Translations under genes and position numbers: made by a program
Part shown: in pieces, positions 50,019 through 58,514 of the stretch
How the letters are laid out: the number at the start of each line of letters is the position of its first letter
Position numbering within the stretch: position 1 is the first letter of the stretch
From: Marispirochaeta aestuarii
GTDB taxonomy: Bacteria; Spirochaetota; Spirochaetia; JC444; Marispirochaetaceae
Direction of reading: 5' to 3'
Assembly: GCF_002087085.1 (NCBI RefSeq)
Contig: NZ_MWQY01000006.1
Span: forward strand, 62,001-126,000
Length of the DNA stretch: 64,000 bases
The notes under the pieces: generated by a model
Databases searched by the model: none
Told to the model about the DNA's origin: nothing
What the model saw: the letters and a program-made list of their open reading frames with translations, nothing else

Positions 50019-50960
50019 CTAGGATCTGAGCTTGTTCAGGAGTTCCACCCGGCTCCTGGCGCCGGCTTTCTGATAGAGGTTATAGATGTGGGTGCGTACA
50101 GTGGCAGGAGAGATGAAGAGCCGGTGGGCGATCTCCTTGTTTGCCAGTCCATGGGCAATCATGACGGCTATCTCCGCCTCCCGGGGAGAGAGTCCCAGGG
50201 CCTGGACACGTTCCGGGGGTACGGCCTCCATAATCCCGGATCCTTCACCGACGGACCTGAACAGGCGCATCGCCGCACTCATGGAGACCATGTTCCAGGC
50301 CAGATAGTAGAGATGGTCCAGGGAAAAAGCCGCCAGCCAGTCGATTCCTGCAGACTGTATCAGGGACTCGAGAAAGCCTGCGGGGGCAAACACAAGCGTA
50401 CACAGACCGTAGGCCTTAAGCAGGGAGCGAAGGACTGCGGGTTCCCTTGCATTTACCGATCTGATCGCAAGGAGCCCGAAGGAAGCCATGGCCAGGGCCG
50501 TCAGGAGGTGGCCCGCCAGATTCCATCCCCGGACACCCGTAAGGGCGATGATTCCCCCTCCGCTGCTGCCGGCCAGAAAAACCATCCCCATGTTTGCGGC
50601 GCTCTTGAGAATGACAAGGGAAACAAAGAACTGCCCCAAAATGGCAGGGGCCCTGGGAAGGGATGGAGGAGGCAGCATCCGCCGCATCAGAAGGAGAACG
50701 AGAACCCACAGGGCGGTATTCGTTCCCGTAGCCAGGAAGAGAAGCAGCCCGATTACTCCCTCGTCATGATCCCCCGGCATGCTCTGGAAATAGTAGATAA
50801 ACATGACAAGGGCCATACCCAGGAGAAAAAGAGCCTGAATGGACAGCAGGTACGACAGAAGCCTGTTCCGCAGCCGGATGCGCATTAAAACGAGAGCGGC
50901 GCCGCCCATGAAGCCGGAGGCAAAGAAGAGGATATAGAAGACCATGATAAAGTTCTGCAC
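50019..50960 (-). CDS. LuxR-family regulator with polytopic membrane sensor
   Basis: 313 residues. About seven to eight membrane helices (residues 5-225) form the sensor. A short linker precedes the LuxR helix-turn-helix (about 250-313): LGLSPREAEIAVMIAHGLANKEI, AHRLFISPATVRTHIYNLYQK. No receiver domain is present. Such one-component membrane LuxR proteins sense membrane-soluble signals. It lies 30 bases after the acyl-CoA ligase gene and 169 bases before the exporter operon, in the same direction. It is therefore likely the regulator of the cassette. Confidence 0.9.
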   Translation of the reverse strand: MQNFIMVFYILFFASGFMGGAALVLMRIRLRNRLLSYLLSIQALFLLGMALVMFIYYFQSMPGDHDEGVIGLLLFLATGTNTALWVLVLLLMRRMLPPPSLPRAPAILGQFFVSLVILKSAANMGMVFLAGSSGGGIIALTGVRGWNLAGHLLTALAMASFGLLAIRSVNAREPAVLRSLLKAYGLCTLVFAPAGFLESLIQSAGIDWLAAFSLDHLYYLAWNMVSMSAAMRLFRSVGEGSGIMEAVPPERVQALGLSPREAEIAVMIAHGLANKEIAHRLFISPATVRTHIYNLYQKAGARSRVELLNKLRS

Positions 50961-50990
50961 TCCGACGGCCCTGCCCTTATAAGCGCTTCC

Positions 50991-52706
50991 TCAGCTGTTT
51001 TTTTCCACCACGTGGCGCCGGATCTTTTTGGTGGTGGTCATCTCCATGGGTGTATCCAGGACGGTCACCCGTTCTATCTTCTGGTAGCTGTGGAGCTTCG
51101 TGTTGACCTCCGCAACGATGGCCTCGATCCGAGCCCGGATGCGGTGGTCTCCCTCGTCCTCATCCCGCAGGTCCTCCTCAAAGAGATCCCGGTTCGGGTA
51201 GATCAGGGCTTCGATACGTTCGCCGGGGGTACGCTTGTCCAGGGTGAAGCCCCGGATCATGATCTGCTCGATCTCGTTGTAGAGCTGGAAGGCATCCTCC
51301 AGCTCCTCGGGATAGACGTTTTTGCCCCCCTCGGTAACGATCAGGTTCTTGGCGCGTCCCGTCAGGTACAGGTAATTGTCCCGGTCAAGGTAGCCCACGT
51401 CGCCGGTCCGGAAGAATCCGTCGTCGGTAAAGACCTCGGCGGTCTCCTCCGGCATCTGGTAATAGCCCCGCATCACCATGGGTCCCTTGATGGCGATCTC
51501 TCCCCTGCCTTCGGAATCGGGATCCAGGATCTTCACCTCCGTTCCGGGCAGAATCCGTCCGACACTGCGGACCTTGTACTGCTCTTTGGGGTTCAGGGCC
51601 ACAATGGGAGAGGTCTCCGTCAATCCGTAGCCCTGGACAAAGTCGATTCCCAGCTGATTGTACTGCCGGAATACCGAAGGAGCCAGAGGGCCGCCGCCGG
51701 AGATACAGATCCGGATGGAAGCCAGAGAGGCCTTGTCCAGAACAGATTTGAAAAGGATCTTCCCCGGGTTGACCCTGAAAAGGACCTTGATTGTTCCGCT
51801 GAGGAACATCAGTCCCCGGATAATACCGTACACCACCGGCCCCTTTGCGCGGATTCCCTTCATTATCCCCTGGAGCAGCCGGTTGAAAAGCATGGGAACC
51901 CCCAGAAACATGGTCACATTGGCGGCCTTCAGATCATGGAGGATCTGCTTGACCACCATACGCTTGCCGAATACCGTCTCGGCTCCCACCGAGAGACTCT
52001 CGATAAAAACCGCCAGCATGCTGTAGGAGTGGTGTATGGGAAGCAGGGCGTAAAAAACATCGGAATGATAGATATTCAGGTTTGCCTGGGCGATCAGGCA
52101 GTCCGCCACCAGGTTTCGGTGGGTCAGCATTACCCCTTTCGGCCTGCCGGTGGTTCCGGAGGTGTAGAGAATGGCCGCCAGCTCCTCATCGTCAACAGCA
52201 AGAGGTTTTTCCAGAGGATCAGCCTCAAGATCGTAAATATAGGGATCCTTCCCGGGATTCAGGCAGACCAGACTTGAGAAATCCTCCCTGATAAAAGCAT
52301 CATACTTCTCCCCGTCGATAAAAAGGGCCTTTGCACCGGCGGAGCTGAGGAGTCCCCGGATCTCAGCGGCGGAGAGGGCGTAATCGATGGGCACCACAAC
52401 AGCACCGGCATAGAGAACCGCCAGGTAGGCCACCGCCCACTCGGGACTGTTGGCGCCGCTTACGCCCACTCTTTCTCCGGGAGCAATTCCGCGCTGACGA
52501 AGGTATCCCGCAATCCGGCGGACGCGCTCCAGGGCCTCGCTGTAACTGAGGCTGACACGATCGGGCTCGTATACGGTAAAACAGGGGCTTTCCGGGTATC
52601 GTTGGGTCGAAATGGTAAAAAGCTGGGGAACCGTCGGCCATTCGCCCGTGAACAGGCTACCGCGATAATCGTCAAGAAACTGCCAGGGAACCGTGTTGCG
52701 CTTCAT
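50991..52706 (-). CDS. AMP-dependent acyl-CoA ligase (long-chain type)
   Basis: 571 residues of the acyl-adenylate family. The P-loop is ILYTSGTTGRPKGVMLTH, then GYGLTETSPIV, the ATP-binding Asp in DDGFFRTGDVGYLD, and the C-terminal hinge/Lys region LTGRAKNLIVTEGGKNVYPEELE. It activates a fatty or aromatic acid to acyl-AMP and acyl-CoA in the cytoplasm or at the inner face of the membrane. It is slightly shorter than FadD15-like enzymes. GAGAGG precedes the ATG. Co-transcription with the LuxR gene (30-base gap) suggests a fatty-acid-derived ligand or cargo for the cassette (inference). Confidence 0.92.
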   Translation of the reverse strand: MKRNTVPWQFLDDYRGSLFTGEWPTVPQLFTISTQRYPESPCFTVYEPDRVSLSYSEALERVRRIAGYLRQRGIAPGERVGVSGANSPEWAVAYLAVLYAGAVVVPIDYALSAAEIRGLLSSAGAKALFIDGEKYDAFIREDFSSLVCLNPGKDPYIYDLEADPLEKPLAVDDEELAAILYTSGTTGRPKGVMLTHRNLVADCLIAQANLNIYHSDVFYALLPIHHSYSMLAVFIESLSVGAETVFGKRMVVKQILHDLKAANVTMFLGVPMLFNRLLQGIMKGIRAKGPVVYGIIRGLMFLSGTIKVLFRVNPGKILFKSVLDKASLASIRICISGGGPLAPSVFRQYNQLGIDFVQGYGLTETSPIVALNPKEQYKVRSVGRILPGTEVKILDPDSEGRGEIAIKGPMVMRGYYQMPEETAEVFTDDGFFRTGDVGYLDRDNYLYLTGRAKNLIVTEGGKNVYPEELEDAFQLYNEIEQIMIRGFTLDKRTPGERIEALIYPNRDLFEEDLRDEDEGDHRIRARIEAIVAEVNTKLHSYQKIERVTVLDTPMEMTTTKKIRRHVVEKNS

Positions 52707-52756
52707 GTAAACCTCTCCTGTTCTGTATTCTCATAATGTCTGTACCGATAATTGTA

Positions 52757-52768
52757 TACCCTGAGGTA
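52757..52768. promoter_or_regulatory. Imperfect TACC/GGTA palindrome upstream of the acyl-CoA ligase
   Basis: TACC-CTGA-GGTA lies about 50 bases upstream of the ligase ATG. It has the same core arms as the 19-base palindromes before pntA and the lipoprotein cassette, but a four-base spacer, so relation is uncertain. Confidence 0.25.
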
Positions 52769-53563
52769 CTAAATGGCTATAGATCCCCGGCAGAAGAGGA
52801 TGGCCTTTCCTGCCAGGGAGACCCTTTCTCCCTGATCCCTGCAGAAGAGTTCCCCGCCCCGCCGGGAAACCTGAAAGGCAAGCAGATCCTCCTTTCCCAA
52901 AACTCCGCTCCAGTAGGGAACAAGGGTGGAATGGGCCGACCCGGTTACCGGGTCTTCAAAAATCGAGGCCCGGGGAGTAAAAAAACGGGAGACGAAATCC
53001 GCGGCGCTTCCTTCTTCCGCTCTGGCGGTGACGGAAATACCTCCGGGGTCAAGATTGATTTCATCGAGAATGTTCCTGTCAAAGCGGATATTCCTGACCT
53101 CCCCTTCCGATGGATAGACGAGAATATAATCCCGGGCCTTCAGGACCTCCCGGGGCTGAATGTTCACAGCCCGGGCGATCGTCTCCGGGAATTCACAGAA
53201 GCGGGGAGGCCGGGAGGGAAAGTCCAGTACGATACGATCGTCCCGGAAGCGTATCGGAAGCTCTCCGCTGCGGGATGAAAAGACCAGGGACTCGATGGAA
53301 GAATCTGCGAAGTTCCTGATAACAAAGGCCGCCGCCAGGGTCGCGTGACCGCAGAGATCCATCTCGATCTCCGGGGTAAACCAGCGGATACGCCAGGTAC
53401 CTGCTTCCCTGACGCAGAAGGCGGTTTCCGGCAGAAAAAACTCCCCCGCCACACGCAGCATGATCTCCTCCGACGGCCAGTCCTCAAGAATGCAGACCGC
53501 CGCCGGGTTTCCACCGAAGAGCTTTGAGGTAAAGGCATCCACATGAAAAAAATCGATACGCAT
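52769..53563 (-). CDS. PhzF-family protein
   Basis: 264 residues. It matches the PhzF/DapF fold: FFHVDAFTSKLFGGNPAAVC at the N-terminus, LPETAFC with the catalytic Glu, MDLCGHATLAAAF, and near the C-terminus FEDPVTGSAHSTL with the phosphate-type loop. PhzF proteins isomerise or act on trans-dihydroanthranilate-like or other small carboxylic substrates; most members have no known role. The ATG at 53563 follows TCTTCCC, a weak ribosome site. An open frame continues upstream through the antisense of the transhydrogenase, but this is not coding. It is divergent from pntA. Confidence 0.92.
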   Translation of the reverse strand: MRIDFFHVDAFTSKLFGGNPAAVCILEDWPSEEIMLRVAGEFFLPETAFCVREAGTWRIRWFTPEIEMDLCGHATLAAAFVIRNFADSSIESLVFSSRSGELPIRFRDDRIVLDFPSRPPRFCEFPETIARAVNIQPREVLKARDYILVYPSEGEVRNIRFDRNILDEINLDPGGISVTARAEEGSAADFVSRFFTPRASIFEDPVTGSAHSTLVPYWSGVLGKEDLLAFQVSRRGGELFCRDQGERVSLAGKAILFCRGSIAI

Positions 53564-53621
53564 GGGAAGAAGAATACGGGCATACCGGAAATAAGGCAAT
53601 ATTGAAGAGTTTTCTTTACTG

Positions 53622-53627
53622 TATAAC
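53622..53627 (+). promoter_or_regulatory. Possible -10 box of the transhydrogenase operon
   Basis: TATAAC lies 54 bases before the ATG and just upstream of the palindrome at 53634-53654, which would then cover the transcription start. The -35 match is poor. Confidence 0.4.
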
Positions 53628-53633
53628 TCATAT

Positions 53634-53654
53634 TTACTACCTTTATGGTAGTAA
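53634..53654. promoter_or_regulatory. 21-base palindrome upstream of pntA
   Basis: TTACTACC-TTTAT-GGTAGTAA is a perfect inverted repeat with 8-base arms. Its central 19 bases match 15 of 19 positions in the palindrome at 58456-58474 (TAYTACC-N5-GGTARTA). This suggests an operator shared by two transcription units. Confidence 0.6.
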
Positions 53655-53680
53655 TTCAAAGTCCCTTTAGGAGGAGGCTG

Positions 53681-54826
53681 ATGGTCATTGCCGTACCAAA
53701 GGAGCAGGAAAACTGGGAAAACCGGGTTGCTTTGACCCCCGAGGGGGTAAAAAAACTGGTGGGGACAAAATCCGCCAGGGTGTTGATAGAAGAATCTGCG
53801 GGGGCGGCCTCGGGCTTCTCCGACCGGGAGTACAGCGATGCCGGAGCAGAAATTACAGCGGAGAGAAAGGCGCTTCTGAAGGAGGCGGACATTCTTCTCC
53901 GAATGGGCAAGCCTCCCGCCGCTGAAATCCCTGAGCAGAAAAGCGGCTCTTTTCACATCAGTTTTCTGGACCCCTACAACGAACAGGATCTGGTTCAGAA
54001 AATCGCGAAGCAAAAAATCAACGCCTTCAGCATGGAGATGATTCCCCGCAGTACCAGGGCCCAGAAGATGGACGCCCTGAGCTCCCAGGCAAGCCTTGCG
54101 GGCTACGCGGCGGTAATCGAGGCGGCCGGGGAAATAAAAATGGCTTTTCCCATGATGATGACCCCCGCAGGAACAATCTCTCCGGTACGGGTTTTCGTAA
54201 TCGGCGCCGGGGTAGCCGGGCTTCAGGCCATTGCCACGGCAAAACGTCTGGGGGCCCGGGTAGAGGCCTACGACACCCGGCCGGTGGTGGAGGAACAGGT
54301 CGTGAGCCTGGGGGCAAAGTTCATCAAGATCGACCTGGGAGAGACGGGACAGACCAGGGACGGCTACGCCAGGGAACTGACACAGGAGCAGCTGGAAAAA
54401 CAGCGGGAGCTGATGCAGGATCGCTGCATAGCCGCAGATGTGGTCATTACCACTGCCAAGCTCTTCGGACGTCCGGCTCCCCTGCTGATTCCCCGGGCCA
54501 CAGTTGAAGCCATGCGACCCGGTTCCGTACTGGTGGACCTCGCCGTCGACACCGGAGGCAACGTGGAGCTCTCCAGCCCCGGTGAAATTGTCGACCACAA
54601 GGGGGTGAAGATCCTGGGCCTCCGGAATTTCCCCGGACAGGTTGCAAAGCACGCCAGCCAGATGTATTCCAACAACCTGGTCAACCTGCTCCTGGAGTTC
54701 TGGAAGGACGGCAATCCGGGTCCGGATTTCAACCCAGAAGATGAGATCGTACAGGGAGCCCTGATTACCCGGGACGGCAGCATCGTTCACCCCGGGATCC
54801 GCAAAATATACGGACTGGAGGAATAG
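53681..54826 (+). CDS. pntA: NAD(P) transhydrogenase subunit alpha part 1
   Basis: 381 residues from the ATG at 53681, which follows GGAGGAGG; an in-frame ATG at 53645 is rejected because it lies inside the operator. It has the alanine-dehydrogenase/PNT N- and C-domains: VPKEQENWENRVALTPEGV, NAFSMEMIPRSTRAQKMDALSSQ, and the NAD(H)-binding GAGVAGLQAIATAKRLGARVEAYDTRP. It is the soluble NAD(H) domain (dI). With the next two genes it forms the proton-translocating enzyme that makes NADPH from NADH. The split into alpha-1 and alpha-2 is the type seen in Rhodospirillum and many spirochaetes. Confidence 0.96.
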   Translation: MVIAVPKEQENWENRVALTPEGVKKLVGTKSARVLIEESAGAASGFSDREYSDAGAEITAERKALLKEADILLRMGKPPAAEIPEQKSGSFHISFLDPYNEQDLVQKIAKQKINAFSMEMIPRSTRAQKMDALSSQASLAGYAAVIEAAGEIKMAFPMMMTPAGTISPVRVFVIGAGVAGLQAIATAKRLGARVEAYDTRPVVEEQVVSLGAKFIKIDLGETGQTRDGYARELTQEQLEKQRELMQDRCIAADVVITTAKLFGRPAPLLIPRATVEAMRPGSVLVDLAVDTGGNVELSSPGEIVDHKGVKILGLRNFPGQVAKHASQMYSNNLVNLLLEFWKDGNPGPDFNPEDEIVQGALITRDGSIVHPGIRKIYGLEE

Positions 54827-54829
54827 ACC

Positions 54830-55123
54830 ATGGATATACGTCTTGTTTTTATTCTCGTACTGGCGACCTTTCTCGGCTTCGAGCTCATCTCCAAGGTTCC
54901 GTCCCAGCTGCACACCCCTCTGATGTCAGGATCCAATGCCATCTCCGGCATCACCATCGTCGGGGCCCTCCTGAGCCTGGTGGGAAGCTTCAGCGTCGAA
55001 GGCAACGTAACGCGCATCATTCTCGGGACCCTGGCGGTCACCTTCGCGACAATCAATGTCGTCGGGGGCTACCTGGTAACCGACCGCATGCTGCGGATGT
55101 TCGTTAAAAAGGAGAAAAAGTGA
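54830..55123 (+). CDS. NAD(P) transhydrogenase subunit alpha part 2
   Basis: 97 residues with three membrane helices; the protein carries the first part of the membrane domain (dII). The motif FLGFELISKVPSQLHTPLMSGSNAISGI is the family signature and includes the HTPLMSG loop. The start is 3 bases after the pntA stop. The stop overlaps the pntB start by 4 bases. Confidence 0.95.
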   Translation: MDIRLVFILVLATFLGFELISKVPSQLHTPLMSGSNAISGITIVGALLSLVGSFSVEGNVTRIILGTLAVTFATINVVGGYLVTDRMLRMFVKKEKK

Positions 55124-56535
55124 TGCCCAGCCTGTCACCGGACCTTCAGAACCTGCTGTATATAATAGCTTCGGTATTATTCGTTTTCGGCATCAAAATG
55201 CTGGGAAAACCGGAAAGTGCCCGCAGCGGAAACGCTGTATCCGCCCTGGGTATGCTTATTGCCATTATCACGGCCCTTTTGAGCGAACAGATTCTCCACT
55301 GGCAGTGGATCCTTGTCGGGCTGGCTGCGGGAAGCATAATCGGTGCCCTTGCGGCCCGGCTGGTCGCCATGACAGCCATGCCGGAGATGGTCGCCCTCTT
55401 CAACGGTTTCGGAGGTATCGCGAGCCTTCTGGTCGGCTGGGCGGAGTTTCAGAAAATCTACAGTGCCGGGGAACTGATGAGCGCCTCCTACTACCAGGTT
55501 TTTATTATCCTGCTCACTGTCCTTATCGGCGGAGTTACCTTTTCCGGTTCCCTGATCGCCTGGGGCAAGCTTTCCGGCACAGTTCCTTCCCGGCCGATTC
55601 TCTACCGGGGACAGCGGATCGTTAACGGTATCCTGGTCCTGCTGATCATCGGGTTTATAACGTTCCTCACCGGGCGCCTGGACCTTACCGGTCTGGAAAA
55701 TTATACGCACTTTCTCTTTATCGCGGCCCTTGCACTGCTCTTCGGCGTACTCTTTGTTATACCCATCGGAGGGGGGGACATGCCGGTGGTAATATCCCTG
55801 CTGAACTCCTACAGCGGCATGGCGGCCTGCGCCGCGGGTTTCGTAATCAACAACAATGTGCTGATCGTATCCGGCGCCCTGGTGGGCTCTTCCGGAATCA
55901 TTCTGACAACCATAATGTGCAAGGCCATGAACCGATCCCTGACGAACGTCCTCTTTTCCGGTTTCGGCAGCGTCTCGACCTCCACACAGGGCGAAGGCTT
56001 CCAGGGAGAGGCCAAGGCTATAAGTGTTGACGACGCCTACTACGTACTGGAGGCGGCCAAGAATATCCTGATCGTTCCCGGTTACGGCATGGCGGTGGCC
56101 CAGGCCCAGCACGCCGTCCAGGAGCTCGCCACCCTGCTGGAAAAGAACGATGCGGAGGTAAACTTCGCCATTCACCCCGTGGCCGGCCGTATGCCGGGGC
56201 ACATGAACGTCCTGCTTGCCGAGGCCAACGTTCCCTACGAGAAGCTCAAGGAGATGGACGACGTGAACCCACAGATCGAGAACGTGGACGTGGCGGTGGT
56301 TATCGGCGCCAACGACGTGGTCAATCCGGCAGCCAGGACCGTGGAATCGTCTCCCATATACGGCATGCCGGTCATCAACGTGGACAAGGCCCGGACGGTG
56401 ATTGTGCTCAAACGCTCCCTGAATCCCGGCTTTGCCGGCATCGACAACCCCCTCTTCTTCAACGAGAACACCCGGATGCTCTTCGGCGATGCCAAAGCTA
56501 CGGTGCAGGGGCTGGTGGCGGAGTTCAAGAATTAG
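55120..56535 (+). CDS. pntB: NAD(P) transhydrogenase subunit beta
   Basis: 471 residues. About nine membrane helices (1-285) carry the remaining proton channel, with MTAMPEMVALFNGFGGIAS and IGGGDMPVVISLLNSYSGMAACAAGF. The C-terminal NADP(H) domain (dIII) has VPGYGMAVAQAQH, HPVAGRMPGHMNVLLAEANVPYE, VVIGANDVVNPAA, and KRSLNPGFAGIDNPLF. It completes the three-subunit enzyme. The start overlaps the previous gene by 4 bases. A MITE-like repeat begins 6 bases after the stop. Confidence 0.96.
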   Translation: MMPSLSPDLQNLLYIIASVLFVFGIKMLGKPESARSGNAVSALGMLIAIITALLSEQILHWQWILVGLAAGSIIGALAARLVAMTAMPEMVALFNGFGGIASLLVGWAEFQKIYSAGELMSASYYQVFIILLTVLIGGVTFSGSLIAWGKLSGTVPSRPILYRGQRIVNGILVLLIIGFITFLTGRLDLTGLENYTHFLFIAALALLFGVLFVIPIGGGDMPVVISLLNSYSGMAACAAGFVINNNVLIVSGALVGSSGIILTTIMCKAMNRSLTNVLFSGFGSVSTSTQGEGFQGEAKAISVDDAYYVLEAAKNILIVPGYGMAVAQAQHAVQELATLLEKNDAEVNFAIHPVAGRMPGHMNVLLAEANVPYEKLKEMDDVNPQIENVDVAVVIGANDVVNPAARTVESSPIYGMPVINVDKARTVIVLKRSLNPGFAGIDNPLFFNENTRMLFGDAKATVQGLVAEFKN

Positions 56536-56540
56536 TTACT

Positions 56541-56681
56541 GTCCCGAATCGTGGGGATGGATGAGGATTAACAGTAGTTTCTCAAAGGAATTATCCTTCC
56601 CACCGTTTATTATTCCGGGAAATTTTCCTGCGTATCGGTAAAATCCGGCTGCAGGGCGCTTTTATCCCCACGATTCGGGAC
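56541..56681. repeat. MITE-like element with 18-base perfect terminal inverted repeats
   Basis: GTCCCGAATCGTGGGGAT (56541-56558) is repeated as its exact reverse complement at 56664-56681, with 105 bases between. One more base on each side also pairs (TGTCCC...GGGACA). The inside has no reading frame and is more AT-rich than its surroundings. A clear target-site duplication is not visible. The 105-base loop is large for a terminator, so a non-autonomous transposon relic (about 143 bases) is the better reading; it may also end the pnt message. Confidence 0.6.
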
Positions 56682-56755
56682 ACTATTAACAAATTATTGC
56701 CCAAGACCATGGTAAACTTCCGTATTCCCCCAGGAAGCATCTCCGCCGCGCCCCT

Positions 56756-58279
56756 TCATTGGGCGTCGCGGGTTCTTACCCGCAGCGAAAGTTCGGTACG
56801 ATTTCTTACCTTGAGCTTGGTCATAATATGGTGAAGATGGTTCTTGACAGTCCCTTCGCTGATAAACAGTTCCGCCGCGATCTCTTTATTGCTGTATCCC
56901 CTGGCTACCAGCTCAAGGAGTTCCGCTTCCCTGGGTGTAACACCATACCGGATGATGAGCTCCTCCGTAGTACCGGAATCGGCTGAAGGGTTTTGCAGCA
57001 TCAGAAGTGCCGGAGAGGCCTTGAGTACCAGAAGGTTGGTGGAAATAAAGAGTATCAGCAGGGTTGCAATGGTAGAAACCAGATAGGCCGAAGAACTGTG
57101 GAATGAGGGCCCGAGGATCAGGGTGATCAGGAATCCGAAGGGAGTAAAGTCTCTTGAAAGAATAAGTTCGCGGTAATGGATCGTTTCACCGAAAACAATC
57201 AGAAAGAATATCATCACGGCACCGACAATGATCAAGGCACCCTTGTCGCCCTTTAGAACAACAGCAATGAAACGGATCGCTGCATAGAGGAGCGCTGCAA
57301 GCACAGCCATGAGGAAATAGAGCACAAGGCGGGAGTAGAACAGTACCGGTGTTGCGAGCATAATCAGCGAATTGAGGGCGACAAATCCGCTCATGCCCAG
57401 AAGGAACCAGCGTCCCAGCTTTCCCGGGTAGATTCGATCAAGAGCCCAGATAAAGAGTATCGGGACAGCGTGGCTTGTCAGGTACTCGATTTTTAACTGA
57501 ACAAGCCACTGAATATCCGGAATAAACTGGGTTATCAGCATTTGGCCAAGCAAGAGTACCCGCAAGGCCAGTACCCAGAACATCGCGCTCAATAACAGTG
57601 CCGCTCCGGGTCCGCCGGGTGTTCTGAGAAAGAGAAAAAGATTGTAGATACCCATCATCAGGAAGCTGCCGAAGAGCAGCAGATCGTACATGGTTTCGAT
57701 GGTAAGCATAGAATTGATCTGATCCACCGTACCGATTTGAAGAGGCTTCCACATGCCCCCGCGGCGGTGATGGAAATTGGATACCTGCAACAACAGGGAA
57801 GCACGGTTATCGTCGGTTTCGAATTGCACTGTTCGCATACGGTATTCCGGCTCGGAGCTTTCCCGGCTTGTCCCTACGGTGCCGCAGCCTGCGATCTCTT
57901 TACCGTTTATCCAGAGCTTATAGGCGGTTGAGGCATTGGGAATCCACAATCCTGCCCTCGTCATTTCCGGAGGCAACAGAATATCCAGGGTAAAGGTGGC
58001 GAAACCCGTTCCCCCGACCGGATTCCTGCTGTCCGGCCATTGGTTCCAGGTTCCGGGCATGAGGAAGAATCCATCGGGCTTCGGCTGTTCTCCTCCGTCT
58101 CCGGCGGGTCCCAGGAGTTGTTTCCAGTATATGTGCCACTCCCCGGCAAGATCCACCGGCCCGTTTCGGCCGAAGTCCCATTGCCTGAGATCAATGACTC
58201 CTTCGGATGCCCGGGGAAAAGAAGGTGCGGCACTGCAGCCTCCGCCGAGGAGTGCTGCCCACAGGAGGAGGATCAGCAT
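56756..58279 (-). CDS. LuxR-family regulator with DISMED2-like sensor and 7TM-DISM domain
   Basis: 507 residues. The N-terminus has a lipobox-like stretch ending in Cys15 (LLGGGC). A periplasmic jelly-roll sensor (about 25-190) contains LAGEWHIYWKQLL and MPGTWNQWP, as in 7TMR-DISMED2 carbohydrate-binding-like domains. Seven membrane helices (about 200-415) follow, then the LuxR helix-turn-helix (about 435-500): YGVTPREAELLELVARGYSNKEIA, AELFISEGTVKNHLHHIMTKLK. There is no kinase or receiver domain. It is divergent from the two lipoprotein genes and shares a 235-base region with them, so it probably controls them in response to an envelope sugar or polymer. Confidence 0.92.
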   Translation of the reverse strand: MLILLLWAALLGGGCSAAPSFPRASEGVIDLRQWDFGRNGPVDLAGEWHIYWKQLLGPAGDGGEQPKPDGFFLMPGTWNQWPDSRNPVGGTGFATFTLDILLPPEMTRAGLWIPNASTAYKLWINGKEIAGCGTVGTSRESSEPEYRMRTVQFETDDNRASLLLQVSNFHHRRGGMWKPLQIGTVDQINSMLTIETMYDLLLFGSFLMMGIYNLFLFLRTPGGPGAALLLSAMFWVLALRVLLLGQMLITQFIPDIQWLVQLKIEYLTSHAVPILFIWALDRIYPGKLGRWFLLGMSGFVALNSLIMLATPVLFYSRLVLYFLMAVLAALLYAAIRFIAVVLKGDKGALIIVGAVMIFFLIVFGETIHYRELILSRDFTPFGFLITLILGPSFHSSSAYLVSTIATLLILFISTNLLVLKASPALLMLQNPSADSGTTEELIIRYGVTPREAELLELVARGYSNKEIAAELFISEGTVKNHLHHIMTKLKVRNRTELSLRVRTRDAQ

Positions 58280-58455
58280 GCATTTTTGTTTTCCAACCAG
58301 AACTAGCGGCTCCAGTGTTATCCCGCCTTTCTCTGTTATTGTCTCATATAGTGGACATTTCGATCTGGATAAAGTCTACCCCCGGGGTCTTGAAAGGTCA
58401 ATCAAGGACCGTAATGGGGAAGGGGTGAAAATGTAACTAAAGTTATATAGTTATT

Positions 58456-58474
58456 TATTACCAATATGGTAATA
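58456..58474. promoter_or_regulatory. 19-base palindrome upstream of the lipoprotein cassette
   Basis: TATTACC-AATAT-GGTAATA is a perfect inverted repeat, 41 bases before the ATG at 58515. It closely matches the palindrome before pntA. A second small palindrome (TAACT-AA-AGTTA, 58434-58445) lies just upstream. Confidence 0.6.
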
Positions 58475-58514
58475 TTTGATTAGTTGAAAGCGAAAGTTTG
58501 GAGGTATAGTCGGG

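Noticed and set aside
51012-52277. 421-codon plus-strand frame opposite the acyl-CoA ligase
   Set aside because: The ligase has all its motifs on the minus strand. The opposite frame is a shadow.
53564-54913. A 714-codon minus-strand open frame that seems to fuse about 450 residues to the PhzF protein
   Set aside because: The extra part is antisense to pntA and its translation has no recognisable domain. The PhzF ATG at 53563 gives a full-length family member.
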